Of a stretch of DNA of 64,000 bases, positions 52,037 to 60,371 are shown piece by piece. The stretch comes from Acididesulfobacillus acetoxydans. GTDB taxonomy: Bacteria; Bacillota; Desulfitobacteriia; Desulfitobacteriales; Desulfitobacteriaceae. The stretch lies in the NCBI RefSeq assembly GCF_900016645.1, contig NZ_CDGJ01000082.1; one strand, 5' to 3'. Made by a program: the position numbers and the translations under genes. Positions within the stretch are counted from its first letter, which is position 1, and each line of letters starts with the position of its first letter. The notes beneath the pieces were generated by a model. The model searched no databases. It was not told the origin of the DNA and was given only the letters and a program-made list of their open reading frames with translations.

Positions 52037-52096
52037 AAGAAGACTTTCGGTGTCTTAAGAAGACTTTCGGCATCTTAAGAAGACTTTCGGTACCTA
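52037..52096. repeat. 20-bp tandem repeat, three units
   Basis: AAGAAGACTTTCGGTGTCTT, then versions ending GCATCTT and GTACCTA, in 20-base register, with a partial fourth (AAGACGCTTTCC). It covers the 3' end of the MBL gene and the gap after mazF; the MBL stop codon lies inside it. Confidence 0.85.
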
Positions 52097-53046
52097 AAGA
52101 CGCTTTCCCTTTCTTCGGCGACAAGTTCTCCCCGATGAACCATGTACACTAAATGGGCCGCTGTCTCGGCCATGGCAAACCTCACCTCATGTGCACTCAA
52201 AGCGTCGCCAAAAACCTGGCGGCAGACAGTGTACACGGTTGTCTCCCCGCTTACCAGCCCTTTCATTAGATTCAGTCTTTCTTGATGATGGGTGAGCAGT
52301 TCATGAATCCGCTCTCTCACGTTCTTAAAGGGCTGACCGTGAGCGGGAAAGTCCAATTCGACAGGCAAGCGAAGGCTGTCCCGTAACGACTGCAGATAGT
52401 CGGCCAGCGGATCCGGGCTGCCGCCCGGCCAGAGACTGATATTCGAAGTGATCTTTGGCAGCAGGTGATCACCGGAGAGCAGAAGACCGAACTCTTCATT
52501 CAGGTAACAAATATGCCCGTCCGCATGGCCGGGGGTCAGAATCGTCCGGTACTCAAAATCGCCCAATCTCACCCTACTGCCGCCTTCCAGCGTACTGAAC
52601 CGCGGCAGTGGATCCGTCCCGGCCGCCAACGTATGCATCGTCAAAGTGGCTTCTTTGGTTATAGGGGCCGGCATGCCGTTGGCCTTAAACATTGCGCTGA
52701 CCGCATCCACCATTTTCTGACTTTTGTCCCGCCATATCCTGTCAACGGCTGCCTTATCCACGGTACTGATGAACACCGGAGCCTGCGTCAGACCCTGCAG
52801 CCAACCCGCGGCTCCGAAATGGTCCGGGTGAGCATGAGTGATGTAGATCCCCAAGACATCCCGCGCTGCGATGTTTTCTTCCTTCATAAATCGCTGCCAG
52901 ACTTGCCGACTGGGTTCTGTGTTTAAGCCTGTGTCGACCAACCACCAGCCCTCTTGGCCTTTGATCGCGTAACTGTTGACATGGTTCAGCCGAAAAGGCA
53001 GAGGAAGCCTGATTTGGTAAATTCTCAGTCCTTCGTGTACCAGCAT
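52075..53046 (-). CDS. Metallo-beta-lactamase-fold hydrolase
   Basis: A 323-residue MBL-fold protein with a full THAHPDH zinc motif, LTPGHADGH, the bridging Asp in LLLSGDHLL and PAHG. A C-terminal winged-helix-like segment follows, as in the human LACTB2 / bacterial YqgX-like group. The last residues (FRYRKSS) are encoded by the 20-bp tandem repeat, so the C-terminus has probably been reshaped by repeat expansion. ATG 53046 has GAAGG seven bases upstream. Substrate unknown. Confidence 0.88.
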   Translation of the reverse strand: MLVHEGLRIYQIRLPLPFRLNHVNSYAIKGQEGWWLVDTGLNTEPSRQVWQRFMKEENIAARDVLGIYITHAHPDHFGAAGWLQGLTQAPVFISTVDKAAVDRIWRDKSQKMVDAVSAMFKANGMPAPITKEATLTMHTLAAGTDPLPRFSTLEGGSRVRLGDFEYRTILTPGHADGHICYLNEEFGLLLSGDHLLPKITSNISLWPGGSPDPLADYLQSLRDSLRLPVELDFPAHGQPFKNVRERIHELLTHHQERLNLMKGLVSGETTVYTVCRQVFGDALSAHEVRFAMAETAAHLVYMVHRGELVAEERESVFRYRKSS

Positions 53047-53079
53047 GAGCAAACCTTCTATCTTTTTTTTAATCTATAA

Positions 53080-53820
53080 TCACTCTTTATCTTCCGTTTC
53101 CATCTCAATGCCAAACATCCCGGCCAGATCCCCGTTATCGATAATCCGCCCGCTCTTGCGGCCTGATTTCTTAAGCAGGGTCTCTGATTTGCGCACAATT
53201 GCCTGGGTGACTAGTTCTTCAACCTTCAGATTGCGCAAGACGAAAAAGAGAGCGGGATCCTCGTCCAAGCGGACACCGACGCCATAAAGCACTGCCGCTA
53301 CATGCTTGCACATCGTCGCCCAATCCGGACAGCTGCAACTCAGTGATATTTCTTTGGGAGCCGGGAACAATCCCTTCCCCTGGACCGTAAACAATTCGGC
53401 CAGCGCTTTGGGAAACTTGCCTGCCAGCAGTTCGGGCAAGGAATCTATTTTACCTTCACAAGCCGAGGTAATGGCCAGCCAATTGCGCTTGCTCAGAGGT
53501 TGAACGGTGATTTCGACCCGATATGGCTTGGCTGAGCTTCCCTGGACGAGAGCCGCGACCTTACCCGGCGCGATCCGCAAATCCAGTACGGCTCCGCGGC
53601 GAACATAGCTGCGTCCTCTTCCCAGGCGGTTGGCATAATCTGAGTAACTTTCCAGGTTGTCGTTCCAGGCTTTGCCCCACCACGTCCGGGCCAGTTTCCG
53701 ACCTTCTATGATGACTGGGGCAATCTCCGGATTTTTCTTCCTCAGCTTCTCCAGACTCTTTTGCGCCTTGGCTCGTTTTTCCGCGACCGAGACATATTGC
53801 GGGAATCCATAGTAAGCCAC
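53080..53820 (-). CDS. SWIM zinc-finger protein
   Basis: A 246-residue protein with a SWIM zinc finger: SCSCPDWATMCKHVAAV (Cys-x-Cys-xn-Cys-x-His) around residues 165-180. The N-terminal part (GRKLARTWWGKAWNDNLE) is typical of the SWIM proteins found next to SNF2 ATPases. GTG 53820 has GAGGAGG eight bases upstream. It is 183 bases downstream of the SNF2 gene and probably works with it in DNA or nucleoprotein remodelling; the process is unknown. Confidence 0.92.
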   Translation of the reverse strand: MAYYGFPQYVSVAEKRAKAQKSLEKLRKKNPEIAPVIIEGRKLARTWWGKAWNDNLESYSDYANRLGRGRSYVRRGAVLDLRIAPGKVAALVQGSSAKPYRVEITVQPLSKRNWLAITSACEGKIDSLPELLAGKFPKALAELFTVQGKGLFPAPKEISLSCSCPDWATMCKHVAAVLYGVGVRLDEDPALFFVLRNLKVEELVTQAIVRKSETLLKKSGRKSGRIIDNGDLAGMFGIEMETEDKE

Positions 53821-54003
53821 CGCTATACCTCCTCCTCGCCCAAAACTCTCACGCTTTGAGAGTCTGACTCCCACGCCCCTTTGGCAACGCCATACCCCGA
53901 GGGCATCAGAGTTGTTCCTGAATCACACCCCCGCCGCTCCGTAACGCAGCCGAACATCCCTTCAGGCCCTTGTTGATCCGCCGCTCCGCTCAAAATGATC
54001 CTC

Positions 54004-56691
54004 CTAACTCAGTCTGAACAACTCCATCAATTCCCGATTGTCCATTCCCGTAAGCCAGTTTTCCTGGATGTCCGGAATAATCTCCTGGGACAATTTGCTC
54101 TTCTCCTCGATCAGTAAATCGATTTTTTCTTCGATTGTCCCTTTAGTTATAAACTTATGGACCACGACATTTTTTAGCTGCCCGATCCGGAAGGCCCTGT
54201 CCGTAGCCTGATTTTCCACCGCCGGGTTCCACCAGCGGTCAAAATGGATAACATGGTTGGCTGCAGTCAGGTTCAAGCCCACACCCCCGGCTTTAATCGA
54301 AAGGACGAGGAACGGCACATATTCCGGGCCCTGGAATTTCTCCACAATCTGCTGCCTTTTGCTCACAGGGGTTTCTCCGTGCAGAACAAGCCCTTGATGC
54401 TGGAAGACCCTCGCCAGGAATTCTTGCAGCGGTCCGGTAATTTCTTTGAACTGAGTAAACACCAGGACCCTTTCTCTTTTGTCATAAATCGTTTCGCAGA
54501 TTTCCCGCAGCCGGGCATATTTCCCGCTCTCGCTTTCCGCATAGAGATCCTGCCCCAGATATTGATCCGGATGGTTGCAAATCTGTTTGAATTTGAGAAG
54601 GGAAGCCAGGATCAGCCCTTTGCGCTCGATCCCCGGTCCGCCCGCTTCAAGCTTTCTTTTTATTTCCCGGACCAGGGCGTTGTAAAGGGCCGCCTGCTTT
54701 TTCGTAAGCGCGGCAAATGCTTTCATTTCGATCTTTTCCGGCAAATCAGCGATTATCGTTTTATCCGTCTTTAACCTTCTGAGGATGAAGGGGCTGACCA
54801 CTTTTTTCAGCCGGGAATAACCTGCCCGGCTTTCCTGTAGTTTTTTGGCAAAATCGGAAAACTCCTTGGCACTTCCTAAAAGCCCTTTGTTTAAAAAGTC
54901 GAACAGGGACCAGAGATCGGTTAGGCGGTTTTCAACCGGCGTCCCGGTGAGGGCTATTCTATGAGCCGCTTTGATTTTTTTCACCGCTCTGGTCTGTTTA
55001 GTTCCGGGGTTCTTAATCGCCTGGGCTTCATCCAGGATCAGGGAATCCCAGGTCACCTCTGCCAGCCAAGCATAGCGTAAGAGCATGCCATAAGTCGTGA
55101 TAAATATATCATATTTCCTGAGAAAAGAGGAGATGTCCGCGCCGTCCGGCAGTTTCTCCCCGGAAGGGTGCAAAATACAGTATGTCAAGGAAGGGGCAAA
55201 TTTGCCAATCTCCTTCACCCAATTGGCTATCAGGGACGCCGGCACGACTAACAGGGCCTTTTCCGTTTCTTCCGCCTTGTCGCGCTTCTGCGTCCGCAGA
55301 TAGTTCAAAAGCGCGATCACTTGGATCGTTTTGCCCAGTCCCATATCATCGGCCAGGCAAGCTCCCAGTCCCAAAGACTTCATGAAATTCAGCCAGGACA
55401 GCCCTTTATCTTGGTAGGTCCTCAGTTGAGCCTGAAAATCCCCCCCCGCGGCTATAGGTTTTATTTCTTCCGGACGCGTCAACCGGGTCACGACCGTGCT
55501 CAGCCACTCCCCGTTGCTTATTTCCAATTCGCAGGCTTCCTGGGGAACGTTTAGGATTTTGGCGGCTTGCAGTTGAAAACGCATAGCTTCCACCAGGGTC
55601 AGATCCGTTTTGTCCTTGAGCTTGAGGGCCCGTTCATAAGCCGCTAAGGTTTGTTTCAGTTTTTCGTGGTCCACTTCCACCCATTTGCCTTTGATAAAGG
55701 CCAGCCCCTCCGTTTCGGAAAGCAGCTGTCGTAATTCCTCAACCGTCATCTCTTCTTCACCCAAGGATAATCGGGCGTCAAAGTCGATCAAAGCCTCAGC
55801 CCCCAGACGGGAAGGGACTTTATTCCCGATGGTCACTGATAGGCGCAAGGAATTCGCTTTGGTCTTCCACCAGTTAGGCATGCGGCACAGAATCCCCGCG
55901 CCTTCATAGAGCGGGATTTCCCGCAGAAATGTATACGCTTCGACGCCGCTCAGGCCGAGTGGGTGAAATATCTCCCCGGAGTCCACAAAGTCGGCAATCA
56001 ACTCGCTTTTTTCCGCCGCCTTATTCACCGTTGCGAGAAGCTCCAGCAGTTTCTTGTTATCTTCCTTGTACTGTACCAAGGCATTTTTTAGCGGCAGATG
56101 CTTTGATTTTCCCTTTTGGCCCGCGCCGGAAGAGTAGGTAGCCAGAAACGCAAAGGGATAATCCCCTTCCTTGCTTTCCACCAGATGAAAGAAAACCCGC
56201 CCCACAGGCTGTATCCCCGGGCTCTGGGCGGCAAAATATTGGGCGACGCTCCCCCGGTAAGTCTTGATTTCTCCGCAAAACACCTCATTCATTTGGCGCC
56301 AAAGCGTCTCCAGCCAATCCGGATTCAGATTCTCCGCGCCGTTCATATAGGGGGCATCCCCTAACATCCGTTCAATGTCTTTCCCTTCCGATTCAATAAC
56401 TGCCTGCTCTCTTAAGAACTCCAGATCCGGAGTTTGGGCAAGCGCTTTGACAAAAGAAGCAGCCAAGGCTTTGAGAAAACGAAGGGAAGCGGACAGTGGT
56501 GCCGTTGGCTCGGCAAAGCCGAGAAAAAGGAGAAATCTCTTGGGATCCTCCCGGTATTTTTCGTACAATTCTTCCTGCCAAAGTATTTGCCGGTTGTCGA
56601 GTTCGTCTCCCGCTATCTCCCAGTCCAGTTCGAATCCTTCCTGCCGGATTAATACGATCAGTTCTTTAGTTCCGCTCGCCAAAGAATCCAC
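54004..56691 (-). CDS. SNF2-family ATPase/helicase
   Basis: An 895-residue bacterial SNF2 protein. A 420-residue N-terminal region with SNF2-associated bacterial features is followed by the two RecA-like lobes: ADDMGLGKTIQ (motif I), ILDEAQAIKN (II), LTGTPVENRLTDLWS (III), and AGGVGLNLTAAN and QATDRAFRIGQ (V and VI). The motif II box is DEAQ. Start is GTG 56691 or TTG 56682; the latter has AAGGGTGG five bases upstream. It pairs with the SWIM gene downstream, a recurrent bacterial gene pair of unknown duty. Confidence 0.95.
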   Translation of the reverse strand: MDSLASGTKELIVLIRQEGFELDWEIAGDELDNRQILWQEELYEKYREDPKRFLLFLGFAEPTAPLSASLRFLKALAASFVKALAQTPDLEFLREQAVIESEGKDIERMLGDAPYMNGAENLNPDWLETLWRQMNEVFCGEIKTYRGSVAQYFAAQSPGIQPVGRVFFHLVESKEGDYPFAFLATYSSGAGQKGKSKHLPLKNALVQYKEDNKKLLELLATVNKAAEKSELIADFVDSGEIFHPLGLSGVEAYTFLREIPLYEGAGILCRMPNWWKTKANSLRLSVTIGNKVPSRLGAEALIDFDARLSLGEEEMTVEELRQLLSETEGLAFIKGKWVEVDHEKLKQTLAAYERALKLKDKTDLTLVEAMRFQLQAAKILNVPQEACELEISNGEWLSTVVTRLTRPEEIKPIAAGGDFQAQLRTYQDKGLSWLNFMKSLGLGACLADDMGLGKTIQVIALLNYLRTQKRDKAEETEKALLVVPASLIANWVKEIGKFAPSLTYCILHPSGEKLPDGADISSFLRKYDIFITTYGMLLRYAWLAEVTWDSLILDEAQAIKNPGTKQTRAVKKIKAAHRIALTGTPVENRLTDLWSLFDFLNKGLLGSAKEFSDFAKKLQESRAGYSRLKKVVSPFILRRLKTDKTIIADLPEKIEMKAFAALTKKQAALYNALVREIKRKLEAGGPGIERKGLILASLLKFKQICNHPDQYLGQDLYAESESGKYARLREICETIYDKRERVLVFTQFKEITGPLQEFLARVFQHQGLVLHGETPVSKRQQIVEKFQGPEYVPFLVLSIKAGGVGLNLTAANHVIHFDRWWNPAVENQATDRAFRIGQLKNVVVHKFITKGTIEEKIDLLIEEKSKLSQEIIPDIQENWLTGMDNRELMELFRLS

Positions 56692-56815
56692 CCTTCCAAA
56701 CTCAGCCCGATACCCATAAAACCTTTTCTACCTGAACATTTTTTCTACGTTTGAGCTCGCGATAGCAAAAATTCCGAACCCCATGATAACGAGGGCAGAC
56801 AATCTGCCCCTCCTT

Positions 56816-57298
56816 CTACCTTCGGGCCGAAGCATCAATGACGTGCTCCGGAAACACAGGAGGTATCGGCGTCTCTTTAGGCGTACTCATCACGATGGCA
56901 GTTCGGGTTCTTGCGACACCGGGTATGCTTTTGAGCTCATCACTCACCACACGTTCCAAATCTCGTGTTCCTCTGCACCGTACTTTTAGCAAGTAATCAT
57001 GCTCGCCGGCCACATGGTGGCATTCCTGCACCTCTTGCATTTCCGCCATCTTTTCTAAAAAAGGCTGGCGGTGTTCCGGACGTTCCAAGGTAACCGCAAC
57101 GAAAGCCGTCAGACCACAGCCGACGGCTTCGGGATCGACGACAGCGGCAAAACCCTTAATTATCCCTTGCTCCTCCAGACGATGCACACGTTCTGCTGCG
57201 GCGGGGCTCGACAGTCCAAGACAAACCGCAAGGTCTGCCCATGATATGCGGGCATTTGCCGTCAATTGGGAAATAGCCTTTAAATCGATAGCGTCCAA
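56816..57298 (-). CDS. Lrp/AsnC-family transcriptional regulator
   Basis: A 160-residue regulator. An N-terminal helix-turn-helix (about 5-55, SWADLAVCLGLSSPAAAERV) precedes a RAM ligand-binding domain (about 70-145) with HHVAGEHDYLLKV, the amino-acid site. AAAGGTGAG precedes the TTG start at 57298. Next to a crotonase gene on the same strand; the target is unknown. Feast/famine sensing of an amino acid is likely from the family. Confidence 0.93.
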   Translation of the reverse strand: MDAIDLKAISQLTANARISWADLAVCLGLSSPAAAERVHRLEEQGIIKGFAAVVDPEAVGCGLTAFVAVTLERPEHRQPFLEKMAEMQEVQECHHVAGEHDYLLKVRCRGTRDLERVVSDELKSIPGVARTRTAIVMSTPKETPIPPVFPEHVIDASARR

Positions 57299-57394
57299 GC
57301 CGTCTCACCTTTGTTTCCTTTGTTTATGTAGCTATTATACTTCCTATTTAAACAAATTGCAAGCAAAGAAGACTCGGCTGGCGCCAAACCACCC

Positions 57395-58201
57395 CTAACG
57401 TCCTTTAAACTCGGGTTTTCTCTTTTCCCCAAATGCCTTTACGGCTTCCTGAAAATCCTCAGTCCCGCCGCTCAGGGCATGATAGGAAGCTTCCAATTCC
57501 AGAAAATCGAGCAAGTTGAAATTCAGGCTCTTATTCAGCATTATCTTGGTCAGACCCAGAGCGCGCGTCGGACCGTCAGCCAAACGCCGGGCGAGTTGCC
57601 AGGCCGCAGCCGGCAGTTCCCCGTCCGGCACCACTTTACTCACCAGGCCGAACTCCCGGGCCATCTCAGCACCGAAACTGTCGGCTGTCAAGGTGAAGAG
57701 TTTGGCCCGGTTGAGACCAATGGCTCTGGGAAGCAAATACCCGCCGGCAAAATCAGGTGTTAACCCGAGTTTGAGAAAAGAAAGCGCAAAATCCGCTGAT
57801 TCGGCGGCTATGAGAATATCCGCCGCTAAAGCGATACTTAACCCGGCCCCGTAGGCATAACCGTTGACAGCCGCAATCACCGGCTTCTCGAGATTGATGA
57901 GCTCGAGCAACCAGCGGTAGACGGTTTTCAGGGCCTCCCGTCGGCCGGAGGCCCCCTGGCTTAAGCGCGCCAGCATGCCTTTGATGTCTCCGCCGGAGCA
58001 AAAAGCCCGGCCTGCCCCGGTCAGGATAACGGCTCGCACCCCCTCATCATCGCGGACCCGCACGACAGCTTCTCCTAAGTCCCTGCTCATATCAAAATCG
58101 AGAGCGTTCAAGACTTCCGGTCTATTCAAAGTAATAATGCCGACTCCTTCCCTTTTTTCCAGGGTCAAAGTGGTAAACTTCGTTAACTCCATTGACTCCA
58201 T
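57395..58201 (-). CDS. Crotonase-fold enzyme, PaaG-like isomerase type
   Basis: A 268-residue enoyl-CoA hydratase/isomerase family protein with FCSGGDIKGM and GYAYGAGLSIAL, where hydratase Glu is Ser. LKLGLTPDFAGGYLLPRAIG carries an Asp like that of the PaaG delta-isomerases. Double-bond isomerisation or another non-hydratase reaction is therefore more likely than hydration, by hand alignment. AAGGAGTGA directly precedes the start. It is flanked by the Lrp and DUF362 genes on the same strand. Confidence 0.9.
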   Translation of the reverse strand: MESMELTKFTTLTLEKREGVGIITLNRPEVLNALDFDMSRDLGEAVVRVRDDEGVRAVILTGAGRAFCSGGDIKGMLARLSQGASGRREALKTVYRWLLELINLEKPVIAAVNGYAYGAGLSIALAADILIAAESADFALSFLKLGLTPDFAGGYLLPRAIGLNRAKLFTLTADSFGAEMAREFGLVSKVVPDGELPAAAWQLARRLADGPTRALGLTKIMLNKSLNFNLLDFLELEASYHALSGGTEDFQEAVKAFGEKRKPEFKGR

Positions 58202-58401
58202 TCACTCCTTCTCTCCAGGTTCTTCGGGACGCCTCACGCGACTTAGTCCCCATCAAATCCTCCGCCCGGCCGACCGTCGATTCGAGCCTGCCCTCATGGC
58301 GTAGATCCACACTGCTAACTCAGGTATCCGCCGCCCTGACACATTGCTGAGCAAAAACCCGCCCGCCTCACCTTTCGTCCGGAATCCCAAAAACGCCGGA
58401 C

Positions 58402-59697
58402 CTACAACGTCCAGTGGTCTAAATCGAATTCCTCTTTCCCCTTGTAACGGTTAAAAATATAGTGGCGATATTTGATATATTCCGCCTCATCCACGACGAT
58501 CCCTTCCCCGCGCAGAATTTCGGCAAACTGTTTCATGTCCGGCGGGCAGCCTTTTACAGCAATGGCATGTTTGATCCGGGAATTCCCTTGATTCAGAGCC
58601 ACGGCGCAGTGGCCAAAAAGAATCGTGTGCTCAAAACCCGCGGCTGCCATTTGCTGCTTCCCGCTCACCAGTTCCACATTGGGAAAGGGCACTCCTTTAT
58701 AGGCCGATGACAGGAGAATGAGCATGGGATTATACTGCATCGAACAGCCTGTGCAGAGGGAATTATCGTATTTCCGGATGGCGAGCCCGCCAATTCCCCG
58801 CTTCTTGAAACCGGCCGGACCCGTGTCGTCTTCTGTCCATTCCCAGTCATAATCCACGAACTCACGCTGGGTCTCAACGTCCTCTCCTCTGATGTCTATA
58901 TCGCCGAGGTTCAAGCCATACCCTGCCCGTGCGGCAAAATCCCTCAGATAGGGAACATCTTCCCCTTTATAGCCCAGTACATTGGCTCCCACTAAATCAC
59001 AGGCCAAGGCATCCCGCGAGGCGATGAGCAGATTCTTACGGTAGGCTTTGCCCGTGGGCCCGGGTCCTTTTTCCAAAGTGTAAACCCCGTCAATGAGCGT
59101 CAGAGCGACGGGAAGCTTCTCAATGATCCTGGGAAAAGTCAGGAGCAAGTCAAATTCACCCGTGCCGTGGCAGAACATTTTCGATTTACGGTTGAGAACC
59201 CCTTTCAAATTTTTGATACCCAGGGAAACCTTGGCCTGATTATGGGTTTTCAGCACGGGGACATTGATAATCTTGTCCGCTGCCAAAACGCTTTTGGCCA
59301 AAGAGAGTTTGAAGGAACCAAAGTCCACTTCTTCGAATTTTTCCTGATTAAAATCAACCAGCCGCACCCCATAGCGTTTGGCCAGCTTATCATAGCCAAT
59401 CGTCTCGAAGATCGATTTATCCTTAACTTGTATGTTAGGCAAAGGTGCTTCACCAATCGTCAGGTGATCAAAACCCGCTTCTTTAAGCACTCTGACCAGA
59501 GCCTGCATCACTGTAGTTGTGGTTACAACCCCATAGGGCGGAAAGGGCAGATCGAAATCCCAGCTCACAATATTCGGTTTTATCAGGATCTTGTCATCCC
59601 TTTTCAGCCCCGCCAAACCATCGCACAGCTCAATCACACTTCGTACAGATTCATAAGGGTCTTGGAATTTTACCAGGGATACCCTCGGTTTCATCAT
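58402..59697 (-). CDS. DUF362 protein with cysteine-rich C-terminal part
   Basis: A 431-residue DUF362 protein. KILIKPNIVSWD, VLKTHNQAKVSLGIKNLKG and the G-x-G-rich GPGPTGKA segment are the family core (about 30-260). The C-terminal 150 residues add SLCTGCSMQ, FGHC and KGC, four cysteines that could bind an iron-sulfur cluster. DUF362 proteins are often fused to ferredoxin domains and their reaction is unknown. AAAGGA precedes the start. It lies between acyl-CoA genes, so a redox role in the same pathway is conceivable. Confidence 0.88.
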   Translation of the reverse strand: MMKPRVSLVKFQDPYESVRSVIELCDGLAGLKRDDKILIKPNIVSWDFDLPFPPYGVVTTTTVMQALVRVLKEAGFDHLTIGEAPLPNIQVKDKSIFETIGYDKLAKRYGVRLVDFNQEKFEEVDFGSFKLSLAKSVLAADKIINVPVLKTHNQAKVSLGIKNLKGVLNRKSKMFCHGTGEFDLLLTFPRIIEKLPVALTLIDGVYTLEKGPGPTGKAYRKNLLIASRDALACDLVGANVLGYKGEDVPYLRDFAARAGYGLNLGDIDIRGEDVETQREFVDYDWEWTEDDTGPAGFKKRGIGGLAIRKYDNSLCTGCSMQYNPMLILLSSAYKGVPFPNVELVSGKQQMAAAGFEHTILFGHCAVALNQGNSRIKHAIAVKGCPPDMKQFAEILRGEGIVVDEAEYIKYRHYIFNRYKGKEEFDLDHWTL

Positions 59698-59960
59698 CTT
59701 CGTAGGTCCTTTCTTGGCATTTTGAAAGTAGCTTTAGCCTGTTTGCGGAAAAACGGTGTTAAATCATGAATGCTTCTCTTACGGCTAAGCAAAACGTTTA
59801 TAGGGTACTTCGTTTCCAGAGCAGGCCGTTCCCATTGCACACCGTTCCTAGAGTATTATTACTAATTACTGCATTCGCCGGCAAATTCCTTCTTTCTACT
59901 CCGACATCTCCTCCAAATCAAGCAACCCACCCTTCTTCAGGTTTTAAGCGTGGGTTCATC

Positions 59961-60040
59961 CAAGCGTGAAACTCCCACTTCTCCGGACCTCCATGAAGTG
60001 GGAGTGGTACCCCGTGCCCCGCGTCGGTGGGGGTAGACTC
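59961..60040 (-). repeat. Dispersed double-hairpin repeat, copy C
   Basis: Opposite orientation to A and B. On the minus strand: GAGTCTACCCCCACCG, GGTACC, ACTCCCACTT, a longer loop, AAGTGGGAGT and TTTCACGCTTGG. Confidence 0.75.
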
Positions 60041-60208
60041 AGCCTTCGGCCGTCATTGTCCACCGGACAATGACGCCTTCGGCATAAAAGCATAATTTCA
60101 CACGCCCAGTGCCTGCAGCGATAGTCATCCTCAGCCGTCGGGTCATCCTGTGACAGCGTGCGGCTTCGGCGATAGTCTCCACTGGAAACTAACGTCATCG
60201 GAGACTAT

Positions 60209-60317
60209 CGTCACCGAAGTCATCCTCAGCGCACAAGTATTCTTTGAAAGCTTGCGGTTCGGCGATAGTGTCCACAGGACACTATCGTGATGTTCAGCTT
60301 TTGTTGAACGAGTTCAC
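60209..60317 (+). repeat. 109-bp dispersed repeat, copy 2
   Basis: Gap-free partner of 12894-13002. The hairpin CGATAGTGTCC-ACA-GGACACTATCG is perfect here and decayed in copy 1, whereas the GTTCAGC palindrome is perfect in copy 1 and decayed here. Confidence 0.85.
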
Positions 60318-60371
60318 CCTATGTGGGTAACTCTTAGCCCGCGGGAGGGACAACCGAGAAGATGAACGGTC

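Larger units (their letters stand above)
59698..60371. other. 674-bp repeat-bearing intergenic region
   Basis: Holds no ORF with a ribosome site. In order it contains an inverted repeat AACCCACCCTT/AAGCGTGGGTT (59921-59956), hairpin repeat copy C, several TTCGGC-NNGTCC-ACC-GGACNN stems (60045-60210), and copy 2 of the 109-bp repeat. It looks like a landing zone for small non-autonomous elements. Confidence 0.7.

Noticed and set aside
56790..56813. GGGCAGA/TCTGCCC stem as terminator of the Lrp gene
   Set aside because: Perfect seven-base stem, but no U-run follows on the minus strand; left unannotated.
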